Assembly: GCF_001613165.1 (NCBI RefSeq)
Contig: NZ_BDBV01000021.1
Location: 124,001-188,000 of the forward strand
Source: Nocardia mexicana NBRC 108244
Lineage (GTDB): Bacteria > Actinomycetota > Actinomycetes > Mycobacteriales > Mycobacteriaceae
Reading direction: 5' to 3'
DNA length: 64,000 bases
The notes beneath the pieces were generated by a model. That model made no database searches. It was not told where the DNA came from and saw only the letters and a program-made list of their open reading frames with translations. Of the stretch, positions 23,792-32,317 are shown in pieces; position 1 is the first letter of the stretch; the number at the start of each line of letters is the position of its first letter. The position numbers were made by a program, and so were the translations under genes.

Positions 23792-25540
23792 ATGAGTTTT
23801 GTTATGCCGCAATTTATCCCGTCCGCGCGGGCTGAGCATGTCCTACGTCTTGGCAGAATTATTGGTGTCGATGAAACACCCACAGCGATGGTGAAGCGGG
23901 TGACGAGGGTACTCGCCCGTCAGGAGGTTGATTTTTCTGGTCACAGCGCAGGCGTGCAGTTCGCCGAGGCATTTGAAACGGCGCTGGCGGGACGGAAGAT
24001 CGTCATGAGTACACCGGTCATGACCAACGCGGGGCGCTACCATGACCGGCCACTCACCGCCTGCACCATGCCGACCATCGACTTCGATCCGGTCAGCTCG
24101 CATCGGCTGAAGGACGAGATAGTCCGGCTGCACGAGCAAGGCATGGGCACCGGCTTCAATCTCGATGCGACCAGTGATCCGGTCGCCACGCTGCGCTTCC
24201 TCAATAGCGTCGCGGTGGAGAGCGCCAACAACGGTCAGGAGGATCGGCCAGTCGGCAACATGGCCGTTCTGAGCGTGCGCCACCCGAAGGTCTACGAGTT
24301 CATCACCGCCAAGGCGGATGCCTCGTCGGACGAAACAGATTGGAAGTTCAATATCTCGGTCGACCTGGACCGCGGCTTCATGGAAGCGATGGAACGTGGC
24401 GGGTCGATCGAACTCTGGGACGGCCGCCAGGCTGATGCCCGCCACCTCTTCGAAACGCTCTGCGGCGCTGCTGCTGCCTGCGCTGACCCCGGCATCGTGT
24501 TCCTCGACCGGATGAACGCGCGTAATCCACTGCCTGGGTTGGGGGCCTACACCACGACTGCCCCATGTGCCGAGGTTGGGCTCATCGCGGGCGAAACGTG
24601 CCAATTTGGCTACCTCAACCTACGGCAGTTCGTATCCACCGACGCCGCGGGGCGGCCGGCGATCCGGAGTGCACGGCTGGCGCAGACGACGCAGCTGCTG
24701 ACCCGCGCCCTGGACAACAGCCTTCAGATCAGCCAACAGAAGCTCAGCGGCCCGCGGGCCCGGCACGTCTCGGGGCAGAAGCGCAAGATCGGCATTGGGA
24801 TCTGCGGGCTGGCCGATGCGCTGAGTGTGGTTGGGCTTCCCTACGATTCAGAAGCGGCCCGCACGCTGATGGCGGATGCCTTGTCACTCATTAACTTTGC
24901 GTCCAAGGAGGAGTCGGTGCGGCTGGCCGAGCAGCGCGGGCCGTTCGGCGCCATGTGTACCACCGTCATCGGTAACCGCCACCGGGAGGCACCGGGCCAC
25001 ATTGAGCGGCTCTACGGCCACCTGGACTCTGGCACGGTGTCGGCTGGGGAGTGGCGCAGGCTGTCCCGGCACATCGCAGCCACCGGGATGCTACGCAACG
25101 TGTCGACCATTGCCCTGCCTCCCACCGGCCGGAGTGCGCTGGTCATTGACGCCTCGACGGGCATTGAGCCGCACTTCGATACCTTCTCGGCGAACGATGA
25201 TGTGCTGGCGGCGTTGGAAGCTGTCGTTCACGACAAGCACCAGGAGTCGATCTACGACGACCCGTCAACCCATTCGCCAGCGGTCAGGGAGGTTCTGGCG
25301 TCTGCCTCGGATATCTGTCCGGCGGGTCATATTGGTATGGCGGCGGCGTTGCAGCGCTACACCGATGAAGCTATTTCCAAGACGATCAACCTCCCTGCGG
25401 GCTCCACGGCTGACGAAGTCCGCGACGTCTACTGTGCGGGATACAAAGCGGGGATGAGCGGCGTCACCGTGTATGTCGATGGCAGCCGTAAGCTGCAACC
25501 CAAGAAACTAAGCCAACTAGCCACCCAAGGAGAAGTATGA
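23792..25540 (+). CDS. Class II (B12-type) ribonucleotide-reductase-like protein, atypical
   Basis: About 582 residues if started at ATG 23792 (23804 also possible). It has the ten-stranded barrel motifs: STPVMTNAGR, the first Cys in PLTACTMP (C91), the thiyl-radical Cys and Glu in TTAPCAEVGL (C259, E261), and the second redox Cys in GETCQFGYLNL (C270); also ALPPTGRSALVIDASTGIEPHF. Two oddities: the usual Asn of N-x-C-x-E is Ala257, and the chain stops soon after GVTVYVDGSR, so the C-terminal Cys pair that re-reduces the active site in class II enzymes is missing. No ATP cone is seen. It overlaps the Nudix gene (ATGA). It may act on an unusual nucleotide or rely on another reductant. Confidence 0.8.
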   Translation: MSFVMPQFIPSARAEHVLRLGRIIGVDETPTAMVKRVTRVLARQEVDFSGHSAGVQFAEAFETALAGRKIVMSTPVMTNAGRYHDRPLTACTMPTIDFDPVSSHRLKDEIVRLHEQGMGTGFNLDATSDPVATLRFLNSVAVESANNGQEDRPVGNMAVLSVRHPKVYEFITAKADASSDETDWKFNISVDLDRGFMEAMERGGSIELWDGRQADARHLFETLCGAAAACADPGIVFLDRMNARNPLPGLGAYTTTAPCAEVGLIAGETCQFGYLNLRQFVSTDAAGRPAIRSARLAQTTQLLTRALDNSLQISQQKLSGPRARHVSGQKRKIGIGICGLADALSVVGLPYDSEAARTLMADALSLINFASKEESVRLAEQRGPFGAMCTTVIGNRHREAPGHIERLYGHLDSGTVSAGEWRRLSRHIAATGMLRNVSTIALPPTGRSALVIDASTGIEPHFDTFSANDDVLAALEAVVHDKHQESIYDDPSTHSPAVREVLASASDICPAGHIGMAAALQRYTDEAISKTINLPAGSTADEVRDVYCAGYKAGMSGVTVYVDGSRKLQPKKLSQLATQGEV

Positions 25541-26001
25541 GCGACGCCACTCATTTTCAGTACTGCCAGAAGCTGGTCGTCATTGACCCGGCCGTGAATA
25601 GCGTTCTGCTGGCCCGACGCAAAGGCGAAGCCGACTACGACGGCGTCTATTCCCTCATCGGCGGCAAGATGGAAACTACCGACGGCAGCATCCTCGACGC
25701 CATCCGGCGTGAGAAGGAAGAGGAGATCGGCAAGGCTGCCAGGATTTCTATTGCCGAAGATGTGTCGTACAACGTCCTGTTCAAGAAGAAGGACGGCAAC
25801 AGCATGATCCTGCCGCACTTCTACGCCGAGTACGAGGGTGGAGAGATCGAGCTGAACGATGAGTATGCGGACTACGCCTGGGTGCCCGTCGACCAGCTGG
25901 AGGCGTTCAAGCCGAAGATCGACACCATCCCGGCCGCGGTGCGGTGGGCGGCGGAGATCGGGGCGGTGGTGAAAAGGAGCCGGGGGCTGACGCCGCTGTA
26001 G
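25537..26001 (+). CDS. Nudix hydrolase
   Basis: 154 residues, ATG 25537 overlapping the stop of the reductase-like gene. The Nudix box is at about residues 45-70 (SLIGGKMETTDG ... IRREKEEEIG), with the metal-binding REKEEE intact; the first part of the box differs slightly from consensus by one extra residue. Nudix enzymes cut nucleoside diphosphates linked to another group. Tight coupling to the reductase-like protein suggests it prepares or clears that enzyme's substrate or product. Confidence 0.85.
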   Translation: MSDATHFQYCQKLVVIDPAVNSVLLARRKGEADYDGVYSLIGGKMETTDGSILDAIRREKEEEIGKAARISIAEDVSYNVLFKKKDGNSMILPHFYAEYEGGEIELNDEYADYAWVPVDQLEAFKPKIDTIPAAVRWAAEIGAVVKRSRGLTPL

Positions 26002-26478
26002 TGCGGCGATGAGGGCATACCGAGCAGGGTTCCGCGCGGTCGCAAGCCGCCCGCTAACTCTGCGGAGCATCTCGCCGCTGCAAGAACGAACCAGCTCGTC
26101 GCTGCAGCGCCCTCACCATCAGAAAGCGTCGTGGGTCGCTCTGTGGCCCATCCATGAGCTGGCCTACAACGAATCCGTTACTGGGCAATCACCGTGCGGT
26201 TACTCCGTACGGGAATACTTTGTGGCGCTAATGGGTTAGGATCCGCCTTGAGGTAAGGACCTACTGCTCGGTTTCTGTCCATATTCACAATGTTGGGCAT
26301 GTTGAACTCCTTACAATCAGGTTTCGTTCACAATACAGGAGGCCAAGAAGCTCATGAACGAATGTCGCGCAGTAGGTAACGATCCGATCCCGTCAGAAGC
26401 AAAACACCAGGTAGACGGCCGAAATTATCTTGACCGCCTGTTATTTGATCTTTATAATTACCTCGGAGATTGATACAA
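26002..26478. other. Intergenic stretch without a convincing gene
   Basis: Several short frames are open but none has a good ribosome site or plausible composition. From about 26330 on the sequence becomes AT-rich (RBS-like CGGAG at 26464), which suggests the promoter of the small genes that follow. Confidence 0.4.
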
Positions 26479-26595
26479 ATGACAGAACAATCAAGATTTG
26501 CTACTGACTGGTTAATAAACCCCCGAAAGATAGGGTACAAAGACACCTTGTGCTTACTGCGGGGCGGTTCTACTCTGTTGGGGTCGGGGCGATGA
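26479..26595 (+). CDS. 38-residue small protein
   Basis: ATG 26479 behind CGGAG, protein MTEQSRFATDWLINPRK and so on. It ends in a stop that overlaps the ATG of the next gene (ATGA), which is the main support. AT-rich codons. Function unknown. Confidence 0.35.
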   Translation: MTEQSRFATDWLINPRKIGYKDTLCLLRGGSTLLGSGR

Positions 26596-26876
26596 TGGAA
26601 CATGACGGCTACAGCGAGTCGTCCGGGGGGCGCAGCTCCGCTGGCGATCTACCTGAAGGCCAGGGAGGAGACCCCGAGGTGGCTGCAACATCCGAGGATG
26701 CGGACAGACAACTGCGGGAACGGATTGGCGAGATAATGGCTCGCGAAGCCGAACGGGGCATGGCGCATAGCAGTCCGCCACCACCTTCTTACTTTCTAGG
26801 CGTCACTAAGCAGAGGCGTTTCAGAACGATCCCCGGTCCTCGCTCAAGCCGTGACCGCAATAATCGCGACGGGTAG
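26592..26876 (+). CDS. Hypothetical hydrophilic protein (94 aa)
   Basis: Starts at ATG 26592. The sequence is low-complexity at the front (Ser/Gly/Glu), has one clear helix (DADRQLRERIGEIMAREAERG) and a basic tail. No family recognised. The ATGA junction with the previous small frame suggests real coupling. Confidence 0.45.
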   Translation: MMEHDGYSESSGGRSSAGDLPEGQGGDPEVAATSEDADRQLRERIGEIMAREAERGMAHSSPPPPSYFLGVTKQRRFRTIPGPRSSRDRNNRDG

Positions 26877-27044
26877 CAACGGATTAATTGAGTTGGTCGA
26901 ACAACTACCGGGTGCCGAGTTTTCGTCTCATCTGTTCCGGCAGGTTCGCAGTCATATTCCGAAGCTGATATACCCCATGCCATTGTTTCTCCTGTGTGTT
27001 ACTGCTGCCCTTCGCCCCCGACATAGAAGGTAACGAGCATCTCG

Positions 27045-27212
27045 CTATTTCTGGTTCGTATCCTTGACTTGCCGAAGCTGCGCGTTCAAGGCATCCTGGG
27101 CTTCCTGCTTGAGAACGCGCTGACGCTGCTCTTCGCCCTTCTTGAGGTCCTCATTCTGCTTGCGTACCTCGCCAGCAACCGCTTCTGCGGCCTTCTGCGT
27201 GTAGTCCGTCAT
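27045..27212 (-). CDS. Short coiled-coil protein (55 aa)
   Basis: ATG 27212 with GAGGTGG upstream. It is highly charged and helical: EVRKQNEDLKKGEEQRQRVL. It stands alone in a gene-poor stretch. A small structural or regulatory protein is possible; no family recognised. Confidence 0.5.
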   Translation of the reverse strand: MTDYTQKAAEAVAGEVRKQNEDLKKGEEQRQRVLKQEAQDALNAQLRQVKDTNQK

Positions 27213-27593
27213 GACACCACCTCGGTTCGGAGACATGGTCATGGTAGAGCGAGCAAGTGGATCCCAGTGAGGTTTGCCCAAAGGTTAAGTGAGTCGCCAG
27301 GAAATCTGGCGATTTTCCGGACCGCGGATAGGTGCTGGCCTTGTCATCCGCAGTGCTTGTCGTTTCTTAGTGAACGCAACTGTAAGATTTTCAATCGGGG
27401 CGGAATGGTTTCTGGATGGCCTGGTTGCGGGCTGTTACAAATTCTGGGAAGTCAGGGGTCTAAAGGCCCTAGGCCCCTCGCTACCGATTTGGTATCGCTT
27501 GATGCCGTGAACTCGGACATAGCGTCCATTCGAAACGCCAGCGCGCTGCACGAGTCGCCTCTCACCAAAGATTCATCCTAGAAGGAAGACGCC
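27213..27593. other. Intergenic stretch with two hairpins
   Basis: No gene seen. CGCCAG-GAAAT-CTGGCG followed by ATTTT at 27295-27315 looks like a small terminator. A second inverted repeat, AGGGGTCTA (27454-27462) with TAGGCCCCT (27470-27478), has one mismatch. A ribosome site (AGAAGGAAG) at the right end serves the gene at 27594. Confidence 0.4.
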
Positions 27594-28091
27594 GTGAGCA
27601 TATTTCTTGCCGTGTCAGGCATCATCGGAACGCTCGTTGGTATCGCGGGGTTCGCTTTCGCAGTTGCAGAGTCTCGTCGGGTAGGCAGGCTGCGAAGCCA
27701 CCGTCAGGACGTGCTTCGGTGGGCGATCGATCGGGCTAACCATGTCAAAGTGGAGCACGAGATAATTGATGAACTAATCGATAGGAACCGCGATCTGCTA
27801 CTTGCCCGCTGGCTATGGTTGACACACCAGGTCGGAAGTGACATGTACATGTCGTTGATCGATGAATATCTTGCTGGCGAAAAGAGATTCACCTACGCCG
27901 ATCTGGAGAAGATTGCGCACACCAATATTGTCGGCGGTGGTTGGCAGTATCGGTATTGGATATCTAAGCTCGCACTTCGACCGGAAAACCGCAACCAAGA
28001 TCCGCCTTCGATGCCACAGTTCACCAGATATCGAGTTGAACGGCACCAAGAGTTGAGGCAGCGTGAAGCGAAGGTGAGTTCGCAGGATTGA
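27594..28091 (+). CDS. Membrane-anchored hypothetical protein
   Basis: 165 residues from GTG 27594 behind AAGGAAG. One N-terminal membrane helix (FLAVSGIIGTLVGIAGFAFAVA), then a cytosolic helical part (RWAIDRANHVKVEHEIIDELID, WQYRYWISKLAL). No enzyme motif. Low GC. It could be a small membrane effector or a phage-exclusion protein, but nothing specific shows this. Confidence 0.6.
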   Translation: MSIFLAVSGIIGTLVGIAGFAFAVAESRRVGRLRSHRQDVLRWAIDRANHVKVEHEIIDELIDRNRDLLLARWLWLTHQVGSDMYMSLIDEYLAGEKRFTYADLEKIAHTNIVGGGWQYRYWISKLALRPENRNQDPPSMPQFTRYRVERHQELRQREAKVSSQD

Positions 28092-28252
28092 TCCCGGACC
28101 ATGTGGTGGGACCGGCTACAGAGAACAAGAGGAGCCCTTGTCAATGGCTCGCCCTATTGTTGACGACGATAATACATTGCTATTCTTCCCTAAATCTATT
28201 GATGTTCCTCGCGAAGGGAGTTAGAACAGTCATGTAAAGAGGAGAACCGAAT

Positions 28253-28612
28253 ATGAAAACTACAAATTACGCAACCACGGCCGAACAGCAGTATGGGGAT
28301 GTACTAGAGCTTCTTGCGGACCATGGATACGAACCCGCACTGAGGGACATCGGCAGCGGGTGCTTCGTTATCTCTATCAAGCCGGTCTATGACTATGGGG
28401 TGCTGATCGCGGACAAAGATGGCCCGCTATTTGAACAGCGGAGCGAACAGACCGGCTGGACGGTGGGGTTCTACTCGCCTGAAGCTGACATTACTGACGC
28501 CCTCATCGCCTACGCGGAAACGGACAACTGCTCGGCCGAGGTGGTACTAAGGATCCTGGAGCGGATAAAACGGGAGAGTGTGCCGGTTAAGAAGCGGAGG
28601 GTTGCAGAATGA
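28253..28612 (+). CDS. Hypothetical 119-aa protein
   Basis: ATG 28253 behind AGAGGAG, in a strongly AT-rich promoter region. Alpha/beta sequence with GSGCFVISIKPVYDYGVLIADKDGPLF and a basic tail (KRESVPVKKRRVAE). The composition differs from Nocardia genes. No family recognised. Confidence 0.65.
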   Translation: MKTTNYATTAEQQYGDVLELLADHGYEPALRDIGSGCFVISIKPVYDYGVLIADKDGPLFEQRSEQTGWTVGFYSPEADITDALIAYAETDNCSAEVVLRILERIKRESVPVKKRRVAE

Positions 28613-28672
28613 ATATAGCGGGGCTTGCTCTGCTCCCAGGGCTTTCGAGCTTGTTATTATGCGTGAATTTAT

Positions 28673-29136
28673 TTATACTAAGAACTGAACTATGAATGAT
28701 GAACAATACAATACACTATTGAAGATGATGCACGAGGGGTTCTCTACGGTGCATGGTGAGTTGGCCACCATCAAGACGGAACTAGCCAAGAAGGCTGATG
28801 CTGCTGAAGTGAATCAGCGCTTGGATGCAATTGAGGCTGAGCTGGCTAAAAAGGCTGATGCTGCCGATATGGATCGCCGCTTTGAGGCCATGAACAGTCG
28901 CATGGACACAATCGAGGCTGAGCTGGCTAAAAAGGCTGATGCTGCAGCGTTGGATCGCCTAGCAACCGCGGTAGAAGACGGCCTTCAAGAAGTCCTCGAT
29001 GCAGTGGCCGAAGAACGAACAGCTCACGACAAAGCGGTTGATGACGAACTATCCAGACATCATGGTTGGATTGGGCAGATTGCCTCACATACAGGAACGG
29101 GTTTGAAGCCTGCTCATGGACGGCGGTCGTAGGGCC
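28673..29136 (+). repeat. Long direct repeat, copy 1
   Basis: From TTATACTAAGAACT through the whole coiled-coil gene to a few bases past its stop, this stretch closely matches 30006-30442. Differences are mainly an internal in-frame length change in the ELAKKADAA repeats. Copies are in the same orientation, 1.33 kb apart. Confidence 0.85.
28692..29132 (+). CDS. Coiled-coil repeat protein A
   Basis: 146 residues, ATG 28692. Conserved start (MNDEQYNTLLKMMHEGF), then three near-identical heptad-rich repeats built on ELAKKADAA (about residues 30-38, 49-57, 77-85), and a tail GLKPAHGRRS. The repeats predict a long parallel coiled coil. A close paralogue follows at 30025; the two differ in repeat number and spacing. 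The start region is AT-rich. Role unknown; an adaptor or tail-like assembly protein is possible. Confidence 0.75.
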   Translation: MNDEQYNTLLKMMHEGFSTVHGELATIKTELAKKADAAEVNQRLDAIEAELAKKADAADMDRRFEAMNSRMDTIEAELAKKADAAALDRLATAVEDGLQEVLDAVAEERTAHDKAVDDELSRHHGWIGQIASHTGTGLKPAHGRRS

Positions 29137-29479
29137 GGCCGCCAGCGATCTTAGCGACGAGGAGTGGCAGCTGCTGGCGGCAGCGATTCCAAAACGGAAC
29201 CTCCGTCGTGGTGCTCGCCCCCTGCGAGATTCTGAGCTTGCCAGGAAGCGGCGTCTCTTTGATGGCATACGGTACAAACAAACGCACGACGTACCCTGGT
29301 CAGAAATTCCGGTGCGCTATGGTGATGTCTACCAAATGTGGCCCTACTACTACAAGAGCGGCTTTTTCGGCCGTATGCGCAGTGCGTTGCAAGACGACCC
29401 GAATGCCGCCCATCTCGTTGGGTGGCTCGATCAGGTCATTGCTGAGGCGCCGAGAAAACGAAAGCCAGGCGAAACGTGA
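29066..29479 (+). pseudogene. DUF4096 transposase-type N-terminal domain without own start
   Basis: Residues from SDLSDEEWQLLAAAIP through VPWSEIPVRYGDVYQMW and YYYKSGFFGRMRSAL match the DUF4096 N-terminal domain of IS5-type transposases. No DDE catalytic domain follows; the frame ends with a basic tail. The only in-frame ATG (29066) lies deep inside the coiled-coil gene in another frame, so the domain has lost its start or needs an unusual mode of translation. A matching C-terminal remnant lies at 30661-30798. Confidence 0.65.
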
Positions 29480-29553
29480 GCTGTTGACGCGCTCGACAGA
29501 CGGTTCGGTAATGCTTGTCGATCGAAGTGTTCTGGAGGTATTATAGAAAGCGT

Positions 29554-29976
29554 ATGATTCATACACTCAATTTTGACTTAGTTCCCTACCATGGTGCTCG
29601 GCGACATGGCCCGATTCCGCCCTCCGACCTCGAAGCAATTGAGCGCTGGTGTATTCAGGCGGTGCCGGAGCAGTACGAACAAGAGTTGCGGCTTACTGCA
29701 TCTCGCCGTGGGCGATATGTCACCATCTGTGAATGTCGCCCGACCATACCGCGGCTTAATCCGTATAGCTGGTCGACGACTCGTATTGCGCAGCTTCGCT
29801 TTGATCCAACGGTAAATGCAGAGGATGCGTGGTCCCTCTACTGGCCCAGTCGACGGCCGGGGCGGTGGCGATATTATCCACGTACCTATGACGATAATTC
29901 TGGTATTCCACGAACTGGCACTATTGTGTCTCTCTTGGCGGTAGTGGAGCGAGATCCTTTCGGGTGCTTTTTTTGA
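29554..29976 (+). CDS. DUF3024-family protein
   Basis: 140 residues, start ATG 29554. Family pattern: a N-terminal helix (LEAIERWCIQAVPEQ), LRLTASRRGRYVTICECRP, then RIAQLRFDPTVNAEDAWSLYWPSRRPGRWRYY, and the ending VERDPFGCFF. DUF3024 proteins are small, common in actinobacteria and of unknown function. It is enclosed by the two direct repeats. Confidence 0.75.
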   Translation: MIHTLNFDLVPYHGARRHGPIPPSDLEAIERWCIQAVPEQYEQELRLTASRRGRYVTICECRPTIPRLNPYSWSTTRIAQLRFDPTVNAEDAWSLYWPSRRPGRWRYYPRTYDDNSGIPRTGTIVSLLAVVERDPFGCFF

Positions 29977-30005
29977 TAGATCGTTGTCAAGATACGTCAA
30001 TTCCA

Positions 30006-30442
30006 TTATACTAAGAACTAAACTATGAATGATGAACAATACAATACGCTACTAAAGATGATGCACGAGGGGTTCTCTACGGTGCATGGTGAGTTGGCCA
30101 CGGTCAAGGGTGAATTGAGCACTATCAAGACGGAACTAGCCAAGAAGGCGGATGCCGCCGATATGGATCGCCGCTTCGACGCTATGAACGGTCGCATGGA
30201 CACAATCGAGGCTGAGCTAGCGAAAAAGGCTGACGCCGCCGATATGGACCGGCGCTTTGACCGCCTAGAAGCCGCTGTGGAAGACGGCATACATGAAGTC
30301 CTCGATGCAGTGGCCGAAGAACGAACAGCTCACGACAAGGCTGTTGATGACGAACTATCCCGGCACCATGGTTGGATTGGGCAGCTAGCCTCGCATACAG
30401 GAACGGGTTTGAAGCCTGCTCATGGACGGCGGTCGTAGGGCT
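30006..30442 (+). repeat. Long direct repeat, copy 2
   Basis: Second copy of the unit at 28673-29136, including the leader TTATACTAAGAACT and the complete coiled-coil gene. Sequence similarity stops abruptly after CGGCGGTCGTAGGGC in both copies. Confidence 0.85.
30025..30438 (+). CDS. Coiled-coil repeat protein B
   Basis: 137 residues, ATG 30025. Same start and end as protein A, with two ELAKKADAADMDRRFD repeats and an extra short segment (TVKGELSTIK). The near identity at DNA level and the length differences in the repeats point to recent duplication and repeat slippage. Confidence 0.75.
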   Translation: MNDEQYNTLLKMMHEGFSTVHGELATVKGELSTIKTELAKKADAADMDRRFDAMNGRMDTIEAELAKKADAADMDRRFDRLEAAVEDGIHEVLDAVAEERTAHDKAVDDELSRHHGWIGQLASHTGTGLKPAHGRRS

Positions 30443-30660
30443 ACGAACAGTCATAGGTTCGATCTCCTCGGTACCTACCTAAAGCCACAGTTTGGCGCTA
30501 TTGACGATACTGACAATAAGTCAGCACTAAGCCCCGAGATGCGAGTAGCGCTCAAGGACTTCTTTCTGAATCACTGTCCGAAGGATATAGTCGCCCGGCT
30601 GCTCCACGCCTCGGACGATGAGCCTATTGATCCGAGCCGTGTTGAGGCTACCGGCGTTCG

Positions 30661-30798
30661 GGCTTCTTTGAGAGATTGCGCGAGGGGCTTGTGGGCACGC
30701 CGGAGGCGCGGCACCTTGTCGAGTGGCTGGATGAGGTGATTGATGGGGAGGAGGGGTTGAGCGACCGTCACCCGGACCCGTACAACTCCCAGGCTTAG
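30661..30798 (+). pseudogene. C-terminal remnant of a DUF4096-type protein
   Basis: The frame reads GFFERLREGLVGTPEARHLV and WLDEVIDGEEGL, clearly related to the end of the 29066-29479 frame (GFFGRMRSALQDDPNAAHLV, WLDQVIAE). The N-terminal part is missing; a stretch of unrelated sequence (30443-30660) takes its place. It overlaps the end of the opposite HTH gene by four bases. Confidence 0.7.
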
Positions 30799-31277
30799 GC
30801 TCCCTCTCTCGGCTCCTGGTGCCGCTTCGGCCTGATCGTGACGCCGTGTCTGACAAGTGCTCGCCGGATGGTCTTGATGTTCACGCCGAACTTTTCGGCC
30901 AGCTGCATCATGGTCTGGCCTTCTTGGTACAGGGCCACGGCGCTGAGGGCGTCCTCCTCGGCGAATCTTTGGTGACGGGTTTCCACCCCATGCCCGGCAA
31001 GAAGCTTCAGGACGCTGGGTTGGCTTAGGCCGAACCGGCGCCGTAAGTCTGCTGTCGATGCGCCAGCTCGGTAGGCCGTAGCCAGCTCCTCACCTACTTC
31101 GGGTGCCAACCGTTGCTCTAGCTTGTGGATCTTGGGTCGTGGCTCAGAGCGTTTGACCTGGCGTTTCGCCAACGATCGGACAAATTTGACCAGTTCGGCG
31201 AGGAGTCGCCCCTGTACGGCGTCTTTTGAGTAGTGGAGCGCGGCCCACCAACTCCCGCAGATCGCGCGGGCTGTCAC
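30795..31277 (-). CDS. Protein with two helix-turn-helix motifs
   Basis: 160 residues from GTG 31277. Two HTH units resembling the C-terminal HTH of resolvases: TADLRRRFGLSQPSVLKLLAGHG (about 75-97) and TMMQLAEKFGVNIKTIRRALVRHG (about 121-144). The N-terminal ~60 residues are basic and helical. It lies 22 bp behind the SLATT-like gene in the same operon and may regulate it. A remnant of a recombinase is another option. Confidence 0.65.
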   Translation of the reverse strand: MTARAICGSWWAALHYSKDAVQGRLLAELVKFVRSLAKRQVKRSEPRPKIHKLEQRLAPEVGEELATAYRAGASTADLRRRFGLSQPSVLKLLAGHGVETRHQRFAEEDALSAVALYQEGQTMMQLAEKFGVNIKTIRRALVRHGVTIRPKRHQEPREGA

Positions 31278-31299
31278 GTGGGGTTGTGGCGATACGAGG

Positions 31300-31794
31300 T
31301 CAATTCTCGGCCGGTGCGGGCGGCGCGTGCTCGGAGTGATTGACCGTGCGCATTTGAATCCATGCCGAGTGGTCCCGCTTCAGAATCTGATCCAATTGCT
31401 CCGCATACCGGTCGAGCTCATCGACGGTGAGTACCGACTTCAGGGAGTGATAGTCGAACTGCCGTTTGAGCTCCTCGATCCTGACTAGCGTCTGAACGCG
31501 GAGGATCCACAGATCCCGGTGATTGAAGTAGGTTTCCGTCCCGGCGAGCACTGTGACGACCGCGCCGACGCCGAGGGCCACGTTGGACAGGACAGGGCGG
31601 GCCCAATCGGAGACCTGCAGGCCGATGAGGACCGTGACGACTGCCGAGAGCACGGCAGTAGCGATATGCAGAGCGAACGATTTGACTTTGTCGCGTTGCC
31701 GCCAGTCGTTGTGGCGTTTGAACTGGGTGTTCAACTGCTCGTCAAGCCATTGACGCAGCCTGGCGAGTTCGTCCTGAGTATTCGGTTCGGACAC
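31300..31794 (-). CDS. SLATT-like two-helix membrane protein (DUF4231-like)
   Basis: 164 residues, start ATG 31794. The layout is that of SLATT proteins: a helical N-terminus (RLRQWLDEQLNTQFKRHNDWRQRD), two membrane helices (FALHIATAVLSAVVTVLIGL and LSNVALGVGAVVTVLAGTETYF), then a long helix (RVQTLVRIEELKRQFDYHSL). SLATT proteins were predicted by comparative genomics to be pore-forming effectors of nucleotide-based conflict systems. No cyclase or SLOG partner is adjacent; the SIR2 gene lies about 0.5 kb upstream on the same strand. Confidence 0.65.
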   Translation of the reverse strand: MSEPNTQDELARLRQWLDEQLNTQFKRHNDWRQRDKVKSFALHIATAVLSAVVTVLIGLQVSDWARPVLSNVALGVGAVVTVLAGTETYFNHRDLWILRVQTLVRIEELKRQFDYHSLKSVLTVDELDRYAEQLDQILKRDHSAWIQMRTVNHSEHAPPAPAEN

Positions 31795-32138
31795 GGATGA
31801 TCTTCACATTCAGAACTGGTAAGTGCTATACGGTTTCCTCGGTATCGGGTCGGCTCGGGGGATTGTTACAGGCAACATGACATCCGACCGGAAAATATGG
31901 ACATCTTCCAACATTACGCCGGAGTAGGGCCCGGCACGGCAGATCGAGCGGGATGATAGTGCCATCATCGCAGATGTAGGACGGACGTTCCGGTTTATCG
32001 TTACTGGTTGTTTATGAGATCGAATCATCAAATTCATGCTTCGCGGGGTGTGTTGTGGCACCATGGCCGAACGTCCCCGCGATCGGGGTCCACTGTCCTG
32101 GGTCTTCTGCCTTCGACGATGCAGAGGGAAGTAGCGCG
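31795..32138. other. Intergenic stretch upstream of the SLATT gene
   Basis: AT-richer sequence without a supported gene. A frame over 31810-32163 on the minus strand is open but basic and without family features. Promoters for the SLATT gene (leftward) and the 58-aa gene (rightward) must lie here. Confidence 0.4.
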
Positions 32139-32315
32139 ATGACCAGCAGCGAGGAATCAGCAACGGCGCGGCGCTACCGCGTAGCCACGAAGATCGTAGC
32201 CGCCTTCAACAACGCTTTCGTCTCACGCGAGGAGCTCGGGAATCTGATTCCCGAGCCCGCCACGGTACCTCCCGCAACATATCAGTCGACCAAACAGTCT
32301 GCGGGAGGGTGCTGA
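32139..32315 (+). CDS. Small hypothetical protein (58 aa)
   Basis: ATG 32139 behind AGAGGGAAG. Sequence begins MTSSEESATARRYRVATKIV and ends KQSAGGC. It stops two bases before the convergent SIR2 gene ends. Small size and no family make it tentative. Confidence 0.45.
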   Translation: MTSSEESATARRYRVATKIVAAFNNAFVSREELGNLIPEPATVPPATYQSTKQSAGGC

Positions 32316-32317
32316 CC

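Noticed and set aside
25537..26001. Puromycin-like nucleoside antibiotic cluster (Nudix plus phosphatase genes)
   Set aside because: The two genes are 10 kb apart and no aminotransferase, ligase or methyltransferase of such pathways is present.
26009..26239. Small plus-strand frame after the Nudix gene
   Set aside because: No ribosome site, no recognisable sequence, codon use not gene-like.
28673..30442. Direct repeats as ends of a composite transposon
   Set aside because: Repeats are coiled-coil genes, no terminal inverted repeats or full transposase found; only DUF4096 fragments without a catalytic domain.
31810..32163. Minus-strand frame in the region upstream of the SLATT gene
   Set aside because: Basic, low-quality sequence without ribosome site or family; overlaps the better supported 58-aa gene.
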